Source: Streptomyces sp. TSRI0281 (GTDB taxonomy: Bacteria; Actinomycetota; Actinomycetes; Streptomycetales; Streptomycetaceae). Taken from it: a stretch of DNA of 64,000 bases. The notes under the pieces are model-generated. The model had not been told where the DNA came from. It did not search any database and saw only the letters and a program-made list of their open reading frames with translations. This document shows positions 35,363 to 42,873 of this stretch, one piece after another. How positions within the stretch are numbered: the stretch's first letter is position 1; each line of letters begins with the position of its first letter. Location: contig NZ_LWLE01000007.1 in the NCBI RefSeq assembly GCF_001905125.1, forward strand, positions 1,881 to 65,880, read 5' to 3'. Position numbers and translations under genes: made by a program.

Positions 35363-35533
35363 GTGCGCATGCTCCTGGCCACCCGCCCCGGCTACCGCCG
35401 TAAGTGCGCCTACGCCCGACGCTGCACCTGCTTCTACCTACCCGGTCAGTACGGCCGCCGCACCAAGACCGTCCGCCGCCGCACCGCCCGTCGTGCCGAA
35501 CAACGCCGGTGGCAGCGAGACCTCGCCGAATGA
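35363..35533 (+). CDS. Small basic Cys-containing protein
   Basis: A 56-residue protein starts with GTG after AGGAG. It is very basic (about one third Arg/Lys) with C-A-Y-A-R-R-C-T-C near the middle. It could bind nucleic acid. It forms a small-gene string with the next three genes. The family is unknown. Confidence 0.55.
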   Translation: MRMLLATRPGYRRKCAYARRCTCFYLPGQYGRRTKTVRRRTARRAEQRRWQRDLAE

Positions 35534-35600
35534 CCCCGCTCACCCTGATATCCGCCGAACGGACCGACCGGTTGCCGCCCCTGCTCGCGAGGAATCCACC

Positions 35601-35861
35601 GTGCCTTTCCGCGCCCCACTGACGAACTACCACGCCGACGACACTCTCTGCCTGACGGACCACAAGCACACCAGCTCCGGTAAGCCGCTCCACCCCGGCT
35701 GCCCCGGCCGCGCGTTCACGGAGGCCATCTGCGCCTGTGGCGGCTGGGGGATGAAGGAATCCGGCAAGGGCTACGTCAACGAGAGCCGTAAGCGGCACCT
35801 CGCCAGTCACGCCCAGGGGCCGAAGGTCCTTCCCGACCAGCTTCGAGTCGATGGCTCCTGA
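35601..35861 (+). CDS. Small Cys/His-rich protein
   Basis: An 86-residue protein with GTG start after a GAGGA site contains HADDTLCLTDHKH, HPGCPGRAFTEAICACGGW and NESRKRHLASH. This Cys/His pattern suggests one or two zinc sites. It belongs to the run of small genes after the tailed series. Function is unknown. Confidence 0.6.
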   Translation: MPFRAPLTNYHADDTLCLTDHKHTSSGKPLHPGCPGRAFTEAICACGGWGMKESGKGYVNESRKRHLASHAQGPKVLPDQLRVDGS

Positions 35862-35913
35862 CGCTCCACCGCCCATCCCGGTCTGCCATCCCGTACCGAT
35901 CTCGGAGGTTCCC

Positions 35914-36126
35914 GTGCCCCACTACCTGACCGTCGGCCACCTGCTCCGCCAGCTCCAGGACCTTGACCCCAACCTGCCGATCCGCCTCGCCATCAACCCC
36001 GACTTCCCGTTCACCCACTACTTGGGAGTCAAGGTCGTCCTCCGGGACGGCAAGGCGTTCATCGCCGAAGACGGCCAGGAGGGCTACCTCCCGGCGGCGG
36101 TCAGCGACGCCCTCGCCTGGGCCTGA
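35914..36126 (+). CDS. Small hypothetical protein
   Basis: A 70-residue protein starts with GTG after CGGAGG. LTVGHLLRQLQDLDPNLPIRLA (helix, then strand) and KVVLRDGKAFIAEDG (beta hairpin) suggest a compact alpha/beta fold. Small proteins with this beginning are common in actinobacterial accessory DNA. Function is unknown. Confidence 0.65.
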   Translation: MPHYLTVGHLLRQLQDLDPNLPIRLAINPDFPFTHYLGVKVVLRDGKAFIAEDGQEGYLPAAVSDALAWA

Positions 36127-36208
36127 CCAGTACCACCGACACACCCCGGAGGCTCCTATTTCGTCGCGATCCCACCCTTCGCACGCCCTTCCGCTGCACG
36201 GCCTCGCC

Positions 36209-36547
36209 ATGCGCCCCATGCCGAGCGACGTACGCGGCGCGCTGGTCCAGCGCGTCTCCGCCCTGCCCGACGGACCGCTCGACATCACCTGGCTCTCCGC
36301 CGAAACCCCGAGACTCCCTCTTGGCCGAATTCGCCTGCACTGGGAGCCCGCCTCCCTCTCAGGCTGGGACGTCACCGCCCACCTGGGCCTTGCCACCAGC
36401 GAGGTACATCTCGCCTCTTGGCCTGCCGCCCCTGACGACTGGCCGCGCCTGGTCCACCCGACCATCCACGAGGTGCTCGGCCTCTGCGCCGCCCTCGCGG
36501 TCGCGACCGCCGCCCTCGACCTCTCGAATCGCCTCGCCCAGGTCTGA
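36209..36547 (+). CDS. Hypothetical protein, last gene before terminator
   Basis: A 112-residue frame from ATG 36209. The best ribosome site, CGGAGG at 36147-36152, is placed for an in-frame ATT at 36158, which would add 17 residues; a rare ATT start or a longer leader is therefore possible. The protein has IRLHWEPASLSGWDVTAHLGL and a helical end (VLGLCAALAVATAALDLSNRL). It is followed by a strong terminator. Confidence 0.6.
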   Translation: MRPMPSDVRGALVQRVSALPDGPLDITWLSAETPRLPLGRIRLHWEPASLSGWDVTAHLGLATSEVHLASWPAAPDDWPRLVHPTIHEVLGLCAALAVATAALDLSNRLAQV

Positions 36548-36559
36548 CCAAAACCGCAG

Positions 36560-36595
36560 AAGGCCGCCCCGCTCCGATCAACCAGGGGCGGCCTT
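36560..36595 (+). terminator. Hairpin terminator ending the rightward region
   Basis: Perfect 11-bp stem, AAGGCCGCCCC at 36560-36570 with its complement at 36585-36595, 14-base loop, 13 bases after the stop at 36547. Confidence 0.75.
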
Positions 36596-36652
36596 GCCGT
36601 ACGCCCAGCCGCGTGTTGCGTACGCTCATCACCGACGAAACAGAAGGACCCG

Positions 36653-36958
36653 ATGGCCGATGACCAGAAACTCTGGGGGTATCCGGAGGTCGCCGCCCAC
36701 TTGGGCATCAGCGTCGGAGCTGCCCGTAACCGCAAGAGCCGAGGCACTCTGCCGGATCCCGACGACACACGCCTAGCTGACCCGTCGATCTCAGGATGCC
36801 GCGAAGGACCGCGCGGTCCTTCACTGGCTACGAGAATCGCCCCAACAGCCTGTCGATGCCTCGCACACGAACTTGGGCTTCGCCATGCCGCAGCCCAGCG
36901 CTGCATCCACCGCCTGACTAGTTCCGGCGAGCTTGCCCCGACGATTCCACTGAGATGA
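36653..36958 (+). CDS. Helix-turn-helix protein, possibly damaged
   Basis: AGAAGGA precedes the ATG. The first 40 residues are an excisionase/MerR-like helix-turn-helix (GYPEVAAHLGISVGAARNRKSRG). After about residue 43 the expected family ending is lost, and the rest is low in family character. CRCLAHELGLRHAAAQRCIHRL could be part of another helix-turn-helix. A frameshift or fusion is likely. It could be a small DNA-binding or directionality protein. Confidence 0.5.
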   Translation: MADDQKLWGYPEVAAHLGISVGAARNRKSRGTLPDPDDTRLADPSISGCREGPRGPSLATRIAPTACRCLAHELGLRHAAAQRCIHRLTSSGELAPTIPLR

Positions 36959-36985
36959 CGGCTCGTTGGTCCCTAGACTCAAGCC

Positions 36986-37216
36986 ATGACCGAGTCGCGG
37001 ATGCCGTCGCCACCGTTTCCCTCGCCAGACAGCGCCGTGCTCCGAGTGATCGTCGGCAACGCCGTCGCGTCAGTCCGCAACGACGAAGCCTCAGTGGAGG
37101 AAGCGATCTTGCACGCGGCTGTCCACGGGTGGTACGAGGGCCACATCCAGGGCGAGGACGAGTGCCCCGGCTGCGACTTCCGGGGTGGGCTGCCGAAGAA
37201 CGGCAACCGCGGTTGA
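36986..37216 (+). CDS. Small hypothetical protein, likely leaderless mRNA
   Basis: This 76-residue protein has a short helical part (DEASVEEAILHAAVHGWYEGH) and C-P-G-C in ECPGCDFRGGLP. There is no ribosome site, but TAGACT at 36974-36979 is spaced so that transcription would begin at the ATG, as in actinobacterial leaderless genes. A terminator follows. Function is unknown. Confidence 0.58.
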   Translation: MTESRMPSPPFPSPDSAVLRVIVGNAVASVRNDEASVEEAILHAAVHGWYEGHIQGEDECPGCDFRGGLPKNGNRG

Positions 37217-37231
37217 CTATCCCGCAACGCC

Positions 37232-37265
37232 GAGGAGCGCCACCTGCACGTCGGTGGCGCTCCTC
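37232..37265 (+). terminator. Hairpin terminator
   Basis: Perfect 13-bp stem (37232-37244 with 37253-37265, 8-base loop) just after the gene ending at 37216. Confidence 0.75.
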
Positions 37266-37269
37266 TGCG

Positions 37270-37923
37270 TTCGGCGCTTCGCTCGCCTAGAAGCGGTCGG
37301 CTGTCGCCCCTGGCCCCGTTTGGGCACGCAGGGGCAATTACGGAGAGGGGCGGGTCTGGCTCCCGCTCCGTACAGAATTCCCCGGCGCACACGCTGTGCA
37401 ACAAGGCCGGCTGCTGCCGTCAGCTGACGGTCCCAGCACGCCGGTTCACAGCGCTGCCCACCCGCGGCACCCAGACCCCTGCAGCCGAGCGCATCTCGCT
37501 CACCGCATGCGCAGGCGTCAGCCACCTCACTTGAGCGAGCGCCACCCAAGGCAAAGTCATAGCCGATCCCCACTCCCAACTACCTGAGTGATTGAATTCG
37601 CAAATAGCCATCTGCCAGAATCCGCCATGCTTAGCCAGTGTTCGCCACGGCACTCAAGTCGGCCAATCTTTCCTGTCCACCAACTTCTTGGCATGAGCAG
37701 ATCCCGAGTTTGCCCACCAGTGCATATTGTCACCCCGCAGGAACACTCTTTCGAGGGACGCCGCGAGCCCCTATTGCAGGGATAGGATCACCATCGCCCC
37801 CCACCGCCCATGAACTTTCAAGGGCGCATGAAAGCGGGTATCGGTCGGATGTGCTCGCCGCGCGAGCATAGCCCGCCCCCTCTCCATCTCGGCAGGTCAG
37901 GACCGAAAGAGCAGGTGACACGC
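37270..37923. other. Gene-poor lower-GC stretch
   Basis: No frame in these 650 bases has convincing codon bias or a ribosome site. GC is lower than in the surroundings, notably from 37560 to 37820. It probably holds the promoter of the DUF397 gene. I see no repeat of note. Confidence 0.5.
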
Positions 37924-38157
37924 ATGTACAACAACGGCGTTTCAGCGGATGCAATCACGGGCGTTACGTGGGTAAAGTCCTCGTTGAGCGACGGCATCGG
38001 CGGCAACTGCGTTGAAATTGCGCGGCTCACGGAAGGCCACGTCGCGCTTCGCAACTCCCGAGACACCAGTGGACCCGCACTGGTGTACACCTCCGGGGAG
38101 TGGAATGCTTTCCTGCAGAGCGCGAAGGACGGCGAGTTCGACGGCATGACTGTCTGA
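37924..38157 (+). CDS. DUF397 protein
   Basis: A 77-residue protein with the DUF397 signature: TWVKSSLSDGIGGNCVEIA and NSRDTSGPALVYTSGEWNAFL. These small actinobacterial proteins usually lie beside an XRE/DUF5753 regulator, as here, and are thought to work with it, perhaps as a toxin- or antagonist-like partner. GCAGG lies before the ATG. Confidence 0.85.
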   Translation: MYNNGVSADAITGVTWVKSSLSDGIGGNCVEIARLTEGHVALRNSRDTSGPALVYTSGEWNAFLQSAKDGEFDGMTV

Positions 38158-38245
38158 AAAGGGGATAGCCGTCCACCGCCCCGTCATCGTTGACTCCTTA
38201 CTCTGGAATACTGGCCGCCTGGCCGGTGTGAGTTGAGGAGTGATG

Positions 38246-39181
38246 ATGTCCGACGGGGATTTGAGTGCCGTTCCGGACGGTGGTGGCGGCAGGTCGCCGG
38301 CCGTCGCAGCTGACCTTCTGGGAAGGCATCTGCGACGGCTTCGCGAGGAGGCCCGGATGCTGCAGAAGGATGTGGTAGCAGCCGGGGCGATCGGCTCGAC
38401 GTCGATGCTCAGCAAGTACGAGGGGGGCAAGGTCTCTGTCCAGGAGGGCCAAGTCCGCCGCCTCGTACACCTGTACACCCATGGCGACCCGGGCGACCTG
38501 GAAGCCTGCGTCGCCATGGCCAGGGAAGCAAGCGCTAAAGAATGGTTCGCCGAGTACCGGGACGTCATCCCCGACCACGGCAACCGGTTGTTCAGCCAGG
38601 AGCGCGACGCCCGCGAGATCCGTGCATTCGAGGCCCGCCACGTGCCGGGCCTGCTGCAAACGCCGGAGTACGCGCAGGCAATCATGACGGAGGCTGCGGC
38701 GGACCCCAATGGTGTGCTCCACGAGCCGGATATCGCAGCGCTCCGCCGCCGCATGGCCTTCCGCCTGGAACGCCAGATGCACCTGTCCCTGCCGGGCGCA
38801 CCGGACTTCTACGCTGTGCTGGACGAGAACGTACTGCGGCGCACGAAGTGCAGCATTCCCGTCATGCGTGCTCAGCTCCGCCACCTGCTGAGCGTCGCGG
38901 AGAACAGCCGGCGGATCAGCATCCGGGTTCTGCCGTTCGACGCGTCCGCGGACCTGGTGCCCACGCACAGCTCTGTCACGCTGCTGACGATGCGGCCAGG
39001 ACACGGCGACGACCTCGTCTACCTCGAGTCCAGCAATGTGGGCGGGACGTACCTGAGCGACGCGAAGGACGTCGAGCTGCACCGTCAGCGGCTCACCACT
39101 CTGTTCATGGGTGCCGCCCGCAAGGAGGCGACGATGGCCATCATCGACGAGCACATCCAGCGGCTCGTCGGCAAGCGCTAG
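38246..39181 (+). CDS. XRE-family regulator with DUF5753 domain
   Basis: GAGGAG lies 5-10 bases before the ATG at 38246. The 311-residue protein has an N-terminal helix-turn-helix (LGRHLRRLREEARMLQKDVVAAG...STSMLSKYEGGKVSV) and a C-terminal DUF5753 ligand/partner-binding domain (WFAEYRDVIPDH...ARHVPGLLQTPEYAQAIM...LRRRMAFRLERQ). It pairs with the DUF397 gene just upstream. The stop shares the CTAG at 39178-39181 with the stop of the convergent gene. Confidence 0.88.
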   Translation: MSDGDLSAVPDGGGGRSPAVAADLLGRHLRRLREEARMLQKDVVAAGAIGSTSMLSKYEGGKVSVQEGQVRRLVHLYTHGDPGDLEACVAMAREASAKEWFAEYRDVIPDHGNRLFSQERDAREIRAFEARHVPGLLQTPEYAQAIMTEAAADPNGVLHEPDIAALRRRMAFRLERQMHLSLPGAPDFYAVLDENVLRRTKCSIPVMRAQLRHLLSVAENSRRISIRVLPFDASADLVPTHSSVTLLTMRPGHGDDLVYLESSNVGGTYLSDAKDVELHRQRLTTLFMGAARKEATMAIIDEHIQRLVGKR

Positions 39182-39954
39182 GGAACGCGGGCCACACCTC
39201 CGAACTCGACCCATTCCTTCGTCGCCTGCCGGGGTCCGAGTTCACCGTCCGGCCGCCAGAGCGACACCTCGCACGGCGCCTGCGCCTGCACCAGTTCCAA
39301 CCCGTCGAAGAACCGTTTCACTTCGGCCAGGGAGCGGACCTCACCCCAGTTCCCTCCCGTGGCGGCACGCATGAACCGCGTGATGTCGGCGCGCAGTTGC
39401 GCGTCGTCGCTCGCGAGGTGGGAGATCACCAGGTAGCTTCCCGACGGCAGCCGGCGAGCAACGTCCCGGACCAGGGTCCACGGGTCGTCCTCTTCGCGTA
39501 CGCAGTGCAGGACCGAGACGAAGAGGCACGCGATCGGCTTGTTCTGGTCGATCAGCCGACGGACTTCGTCGCTCTCGAAGATGGCGTCGGTCCGCCGCAG
39601 ATCCTGGAGTATCACCGCGGTGGTCGCCGTGTCCTCCTCCAGCATCATCTTCCCGTGACCGAGAACGATCGGATCATTGTCGACGTACACCACGCGTGCG
39701 TCAGGATGAATTCCTTGGACGACTTGGTGAACATTCGGCGGCGCGGGAAGACCGGAGCCATGATCGATATACTGCGTGATGCCGCACTCTTCAGCCAAGT
39801 ACCGGACCGCACGGATGAGAAAAGCGCGATTCACCAGTGCCAAATCACGCGTGCTGGGAGCTATCCGCAAGAGCTCCGCACAGGCTTCCCGGTCGGCCGG
39901 ATAATTGTCACGGCCGCCGATTAAATAGTCGTACATCCTCGCAAAGCTGGGCAT
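39178..39954 (-). CDS. DUF574-type SAM-dependent methyltransferase
   Basis: This 258-residue protein of the actinobacterial S-adenosyl methyltransferase family PF04672 has ARMYDYLIGGRDNYPADRE at the start, the SAM-binding YIDHGSGLPAPPNVHQV (about residues 62-78) and VVYVDNDPIVLGHG (about 87-100). The substrate of this family is unknown. A second member lies at 62201-63112. It ends tail-to-tail with the XRE gene, sharing a CTAG palindrome. Confidence 0.85.
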   Translation of the reverse strand: MPSFARMYDYLIGGRDNYPADREACAELLRIAPSTRDLALVNRAFLIRAVRYLAEECGITQYIDHGSGLPAPPNVHQVVQGIHPDARVVYVDNDPIVLGHGKMMLEEDTATTAVILQDLRRTDAIFESDEVRRLIDQNKPIACLFVSVLHCVREEDDPWTLVRDVARRLPSGSYLVISHLASDDAQLRADITRFMRAATGGNWGEVRSLAEVKRFFDGLELVQAQAPCEVSLWRPDGELGPRQATKEWVEFGGVARVP

Positions 39955-40172
39955 ACTAAAGTCAGGTTGGATGGCACTGCCTCCCCGCAGCCCGTCCGCG
40001 CCGCAGCACCCCGTGCGGCGTCAGATCCCTTTCGGGTAGGGGTCCATGTTAGGAGTTTCTCTCCACCAGGGCCAGCCGCTTCACTACTCCGAGGGACGAA
40101 ACGACTCGAACGCGCTACTTTAAGTCACCGAGTCAACGCCTTTGCCGGCCCTGGAGAGGCCGCGCCACAGTC
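39955..40172. other. Intergenic region without a gene
   Basis: This is the upstream control region of the leftward methyltransferase gene and the end of the sigma-like gene. No hairpin or clear promoter is seen. Confidence 0.4.
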
Positions 40173-40580
40173 CTATTTATGCTGTGCGCATATGCCACAC
40201 TCGGCGGCCTTCCTGGTCGCATACCGCAGCATTCCCCTGACCTCCAGCTCGTCAATGCCCATGAGATCTGCGGTTTCCGCCAGTCCGATGCCCAGGCGGT
40301 AGCGCAGCACGACGGCGTCGGCACACAGGCGTGGCAGAACGCAGTACACCGAGCCGCCGGGCCGCAACCGGGCGCGGGCGCTGCCCCTCTCGCTGATCAG
40401 GTCCCAGGACAGTGCCGCTGGCGACGCGCTGCGCAAAGCCCTCTCCCAGACGGTCGCGAGATCCCCAAGGGCATCCTGCGCCAGCTCTCTGCCCGTACGC
40501 GGGCACCCGGTACAGGCTGTGGCGAACCGTACGTAGGCGGCCAGCCGGAGCGTGCAGAACGCGGTGAACGTGACGGGCAT
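40173..40580 (-). CDS. Sigma-factor-like protein
   Basis: The start at 40580 is set by CTGGAGC before ATG. The 135-residue protein has a region resembling sigma region 2 (FTAFCTLRLAAYVRFATACTG...ELAQDALGDLATVWERA) and a terminal helix-turn-helix like region 4 (CADAVVLRYRLGIGLAETADLMGIDELEVRGMLRYATRKA). It is shorter than ECF sigma factors and may be a degenerate or plasmid-type variant. Confidence 0.6.
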   Translation of the reverse strand: MPVTFTAFCTLRLAAYVRFATACTGCPRTGRELAQDALGDLATVWERALRSASPAALSWDLISERGSARARLRPGGSVYCVLPRLCADAVVLRYRLGIGLAETADLMGIDELEVRGMLRYATRKAAECGICAQHK

Positions 40581-40710
40581 CCGAAGCTCCAGCGCCGCCC
40601 CGTGAGGCGGGGCCACGAACGGCAGACCGCGCAGGCGGACTTCCTCACCGCACCACCCCGGTACGCCGTACGCGGGCTGGGTGCGCCAGGCGCACACCGC
40701 ACCCCGGATT

Positions 40711-41475
40711 TCACTCCACTTCTGCGCCATCGCCGTCCTCATCACGGGAGAGGAATTCAGGGGTGCTCAAAGCGGCACGGCGGGCCTGCTCCCACAATGG
40801 CTGAAACCGTTCAGCACTGGCGCCGAAGCCTTCGATCAGACCCCGTGCCTGTTCCCAGTCCTCCAGGACGCCGGGCAGGCCCTGCTGGTCCAGGAGGAGG
40901 CACGCCTCGGTTTCACCCCGGGCTGCGGTGCCGGGCGTCGAGGCGAGCCGAAGTCCTCTGAGCGCAGCCTGGAATCGGTCCGTCGCCCCGGGGTGGGATG
41001 CCGGGTACCGCGGTCGCTGCCCCCGGGCCCATTCCCACAGCCAGCGAACGTCATCGGGTGAGCCGCGCATCACACTGACGATCATGAAGGTCGTCGGCCA
41101 GGTCGGCACCACGTCCCCTTCGAGAATTGCCTTCACTCGGACAGGAGCGATCCAGGCGAGGTCGGCGACCTCTCGGACGGTCAGCCCGCTGAACCACAAC
41201 AGATTCCGCAGCGTCCGCCCGAACAGCCGTCGACCGTCCTGCGCCCTCATGCCTCCGCGGACGCCTCGCGGGCGCTTCGGGCCGGGACGACGGGGGCCGT
41301 CCCCCGCAGCGGCGAGGTCGCGCTGGTACTGCGCGCGTCGCCGGCAGGCCACATGGCAGTAGATCGGCGGCCTGCCCACACCCTGCCGCTGACGAAACCG
41401 CCGCCCGCACCCCTGGAATGCGCAGTCTTTGTAGACCGCCCGACCGGTGCGTCGTTTCTCACCCCTGCTGTCCAT
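40711..41475 (-). CDS. Helix-turn-helix protein with N-terminal zinc-ribbon-like segment
   Basis: The start at 41475 follows GGGAG. The 254-residue protein begins with a basic Cys-containing segment (CAFQGCGRRFRQ...YCHVACRRRAQYQR), then a helix-turn-helix (RTLRNLLWFSGLTVREVADLAWIAPVRVKAILEGD). A C-terminal domain of about 100 residues rich in Arg/Glu helices follows. It probably regulates transcription. No named family is recognised. Confidence 0.65.
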   Translation of the reverse strand: MDSRGEKRRTGRAVYKDCAFQGCGRRFRQRQGVGRPPIYCHVACRRRAQYQRDLAAAGDGPRRPGPKRPRGVRGGMRAQDGRRLFGRTLRNLLWFSGLTVREVADLAWIAPVRVKAILEGDVVPTWPTTFMIVSVMRGSPDDVRWLWEWARGQRPRYPASHPGATDRFQAALRGLRLASTPGTAARGETEACLLLDQQGLPGVLEDWEQARGLIEGFGASAERFQPLWEQARRAALSTPEFLSRDEDGDGAEVE

Positions 41476-41570
41476 CACTGCTTCTCCCGCCCGCTCGGTC
41501 ACCCCGCAACTCCCTTCCAGCGGCAAGTACCGCCCGGGGCGGGCCCCAGAGAGGCCCGCCCCTCCGTCGA

Positions 41571-41834
41571 CTAGTGGCGCCGGATCCGGAAACAGGAGAG
41601 AGCAGTCCGGTCCGCCCACACCACGGGGCCAAGGACTGCCAGGGCCTCGTACGACGGCGGTTCTCCCTTCAGGACGACGGCGGTCACCAGAGCGCCGAGC
41701 AGTACGGAACTCCACCGCAATGTGAAGCCGAAAACGCTCACCAGCGGGGTTTGGCCGGCACTAAAAGCCGGAATGGTAATCTCGGGACACACCAGAAAGC
41801 CGCTGACAGGCTTCTGGCCGGCGCGTTCGATCAC
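41571..41834 (-). CDS. Small protein with one hydrophobic segment
   Basis: An 87-residue frame with GTG start. The hydrophobic stretch SSVLLGALVTAVVL could cross the membrane. No family is known, and the ribosome site is weak (AGAGAAAGAG). A hairpin at 41873-41911 lies upstream on this strand, so it would be transcribed from within a short interval; this lowers confidence. Confidence 0.35.
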   Translation of the reverse strand: MIERAGQKPVSGFLVCPEITIPAFSAGQTPLVSVFGFTLRWSSVLLGALVTAVVLKGEPPSYEALAVLGPVVWADRTALSCFRIRRH

Positions 41835-41872
41835 TCTGTTCTCTTTCTCTTGTCGGGACCGGGCGGACGCGT

Positions 41873-41911
41873 AAGGGCTTCGAGGGGTTCACCGCCTGCC
41901 TCGAAGCCCTT
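41873..41911. terminator. Hairpin terminator
   Basis: Perfect 13-bp stem, AAGGGCTTCGAGG at 41873-41885 with its complement at 41899-41911, 13-base loop. It stands in a gene-poor stretch. Confidence 0.65.
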
Positions 41912-42082
41912 TAACGTTTCCCTGAACCACAACGTAGTCAGCCAGGGATAGTCGGCACCACTCCGAGAAAGTCCGTGAAAGCGGAATGATCTTGCATCGT
42001 TCAGGACGGCAGCCCGACGATCAACAAGGCGGATTCGCCAAATTTTCGATCACATTCCGGTCAATCCGGAACGGAAAGCGAA

Positions 42083-42202
42083 ATGAAAGCCGAACTGGAA
42101 GCCCTGGCGGCCAGCGATGAACCCTTCAACTCCGCGACACCGATCACCCAGAAGAGTGAAGAAGTTAGTTCATCTTTCCGCCGGGCGTGCAAGTGCACCT
42201 GA
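42083..42202 (+). CDS. Small peptide, possible RiPP precursor
   Basis: A 39-residue frame begins MKAELEALAASDEPFNSATP and ends SSSFRRACKCT, with GGAAAG 4 bases before the ATG. An acidic leader-like half and a short Ser/Thr/Cys-rich end are the layout of lanthipeptide-type precursors. No modifying enzyme of that class is recognised nearby. The rest of 41912-42362 contains no other convincing gene. Confidence 0.35.
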   Translation: MKAELEALAASDEPFNSATPITQKSEEVSSSFRRACKCT

Positions 42203-42362
42203 GAACAAGAACTCCGGCCTGGTGCGTCAGACAGACTCCAACGGATAGCAGGCTTCACACGAGCACGGCAGTCGCCCACCGACCAGCGGGTGTGGGAGCG
42301 TCATCCGCCAGCCGCCCCATGCGTGAGCGGATATCGCCCGCTGGAGCTTGTTTCTGTGGTGC

Positions 42363-42767
42363 CTAGTCCAGGTAGGTTCCGGTGAAGGCCCCATCGAAGC
42401 CGAGCGCGGCGAGCCCCTGCTCAACACTCGGGTAGGTCGTCCCGTCCGGGATGGCGATCAGGCCGTCGAAGTCGGCCCGGCTGATCTCGGGTTCGAGCCA
42501 CTGGTTGCTGCAGCGGCAGCAGACCCAGACGTTTCGTCCATGGTTGATGAGCAGCCAGTCGCGCCGGGCACGGCAGGCCGTGCACATGACCGGAATTCCG
42601 CGAAGGACCAGTTCACGGGGGTGGCTGAGGCAGCGCGTCGCGCCGGGGCCGCTGGGCGGCTGCGTCTCGTACTCGAGTTGCAGCAGGGGATCGGTGCTGG
42701 CGGGGAGGACGGGCGGCACGAGTGTCGGCTCTGCGGGTCGGTCGGTGGTTCTGAGCACGAGCGTCAT
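42363..42767 (-). CDS. Zinc-ribbon-like hypothetical protein
   Basis: This 134-residue protein has two Cys pairs, VMCTACRARRDW and VWVCCRCSNQW, about 20 residues apart, which is a likely zinc ribbon. The rest is disordered at the start and helical at the end (VEQGLAALGFDGAFTG). It lies after the relaxase operon's terminator on the same strand. The family is unknown. Confidence 0.62.
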   Translation of the reverse strand: MTLVLRTTDRPAEPTLVPPVLPASTDPLLQLEYETQPPSGPGATRCLSHPRELVLRGIPVMCTACRARRDWLLINHGRNVWVCCRCSNQWLEPEISRADFDGLIAIPDGTTYPSVEQGLAALGFDGAFTGTYLD

Positions 42768-42837
42768 CTCCCGTTCAAGGTCCTTCTATTTCCATCCGTA
42801 ACAGCCGGTGCAACCGGTTGTCCAGGGGTTTCTCGGA

Positions 42838-42868
42838 GTCCGGCGGGCCGGTAACCGGCCCGCCGGAC
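42838..42868 (-). terminator. Strong hairpin terminator after the relaxase gene
   Basis: Perfect 14-bp GC-rich stem (42838-42851 with 42855-42868) with a 3-base loop, directly after the relaxase stop. Confidence 0.8.
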
Positions 42869-42873
42869 GCTCG

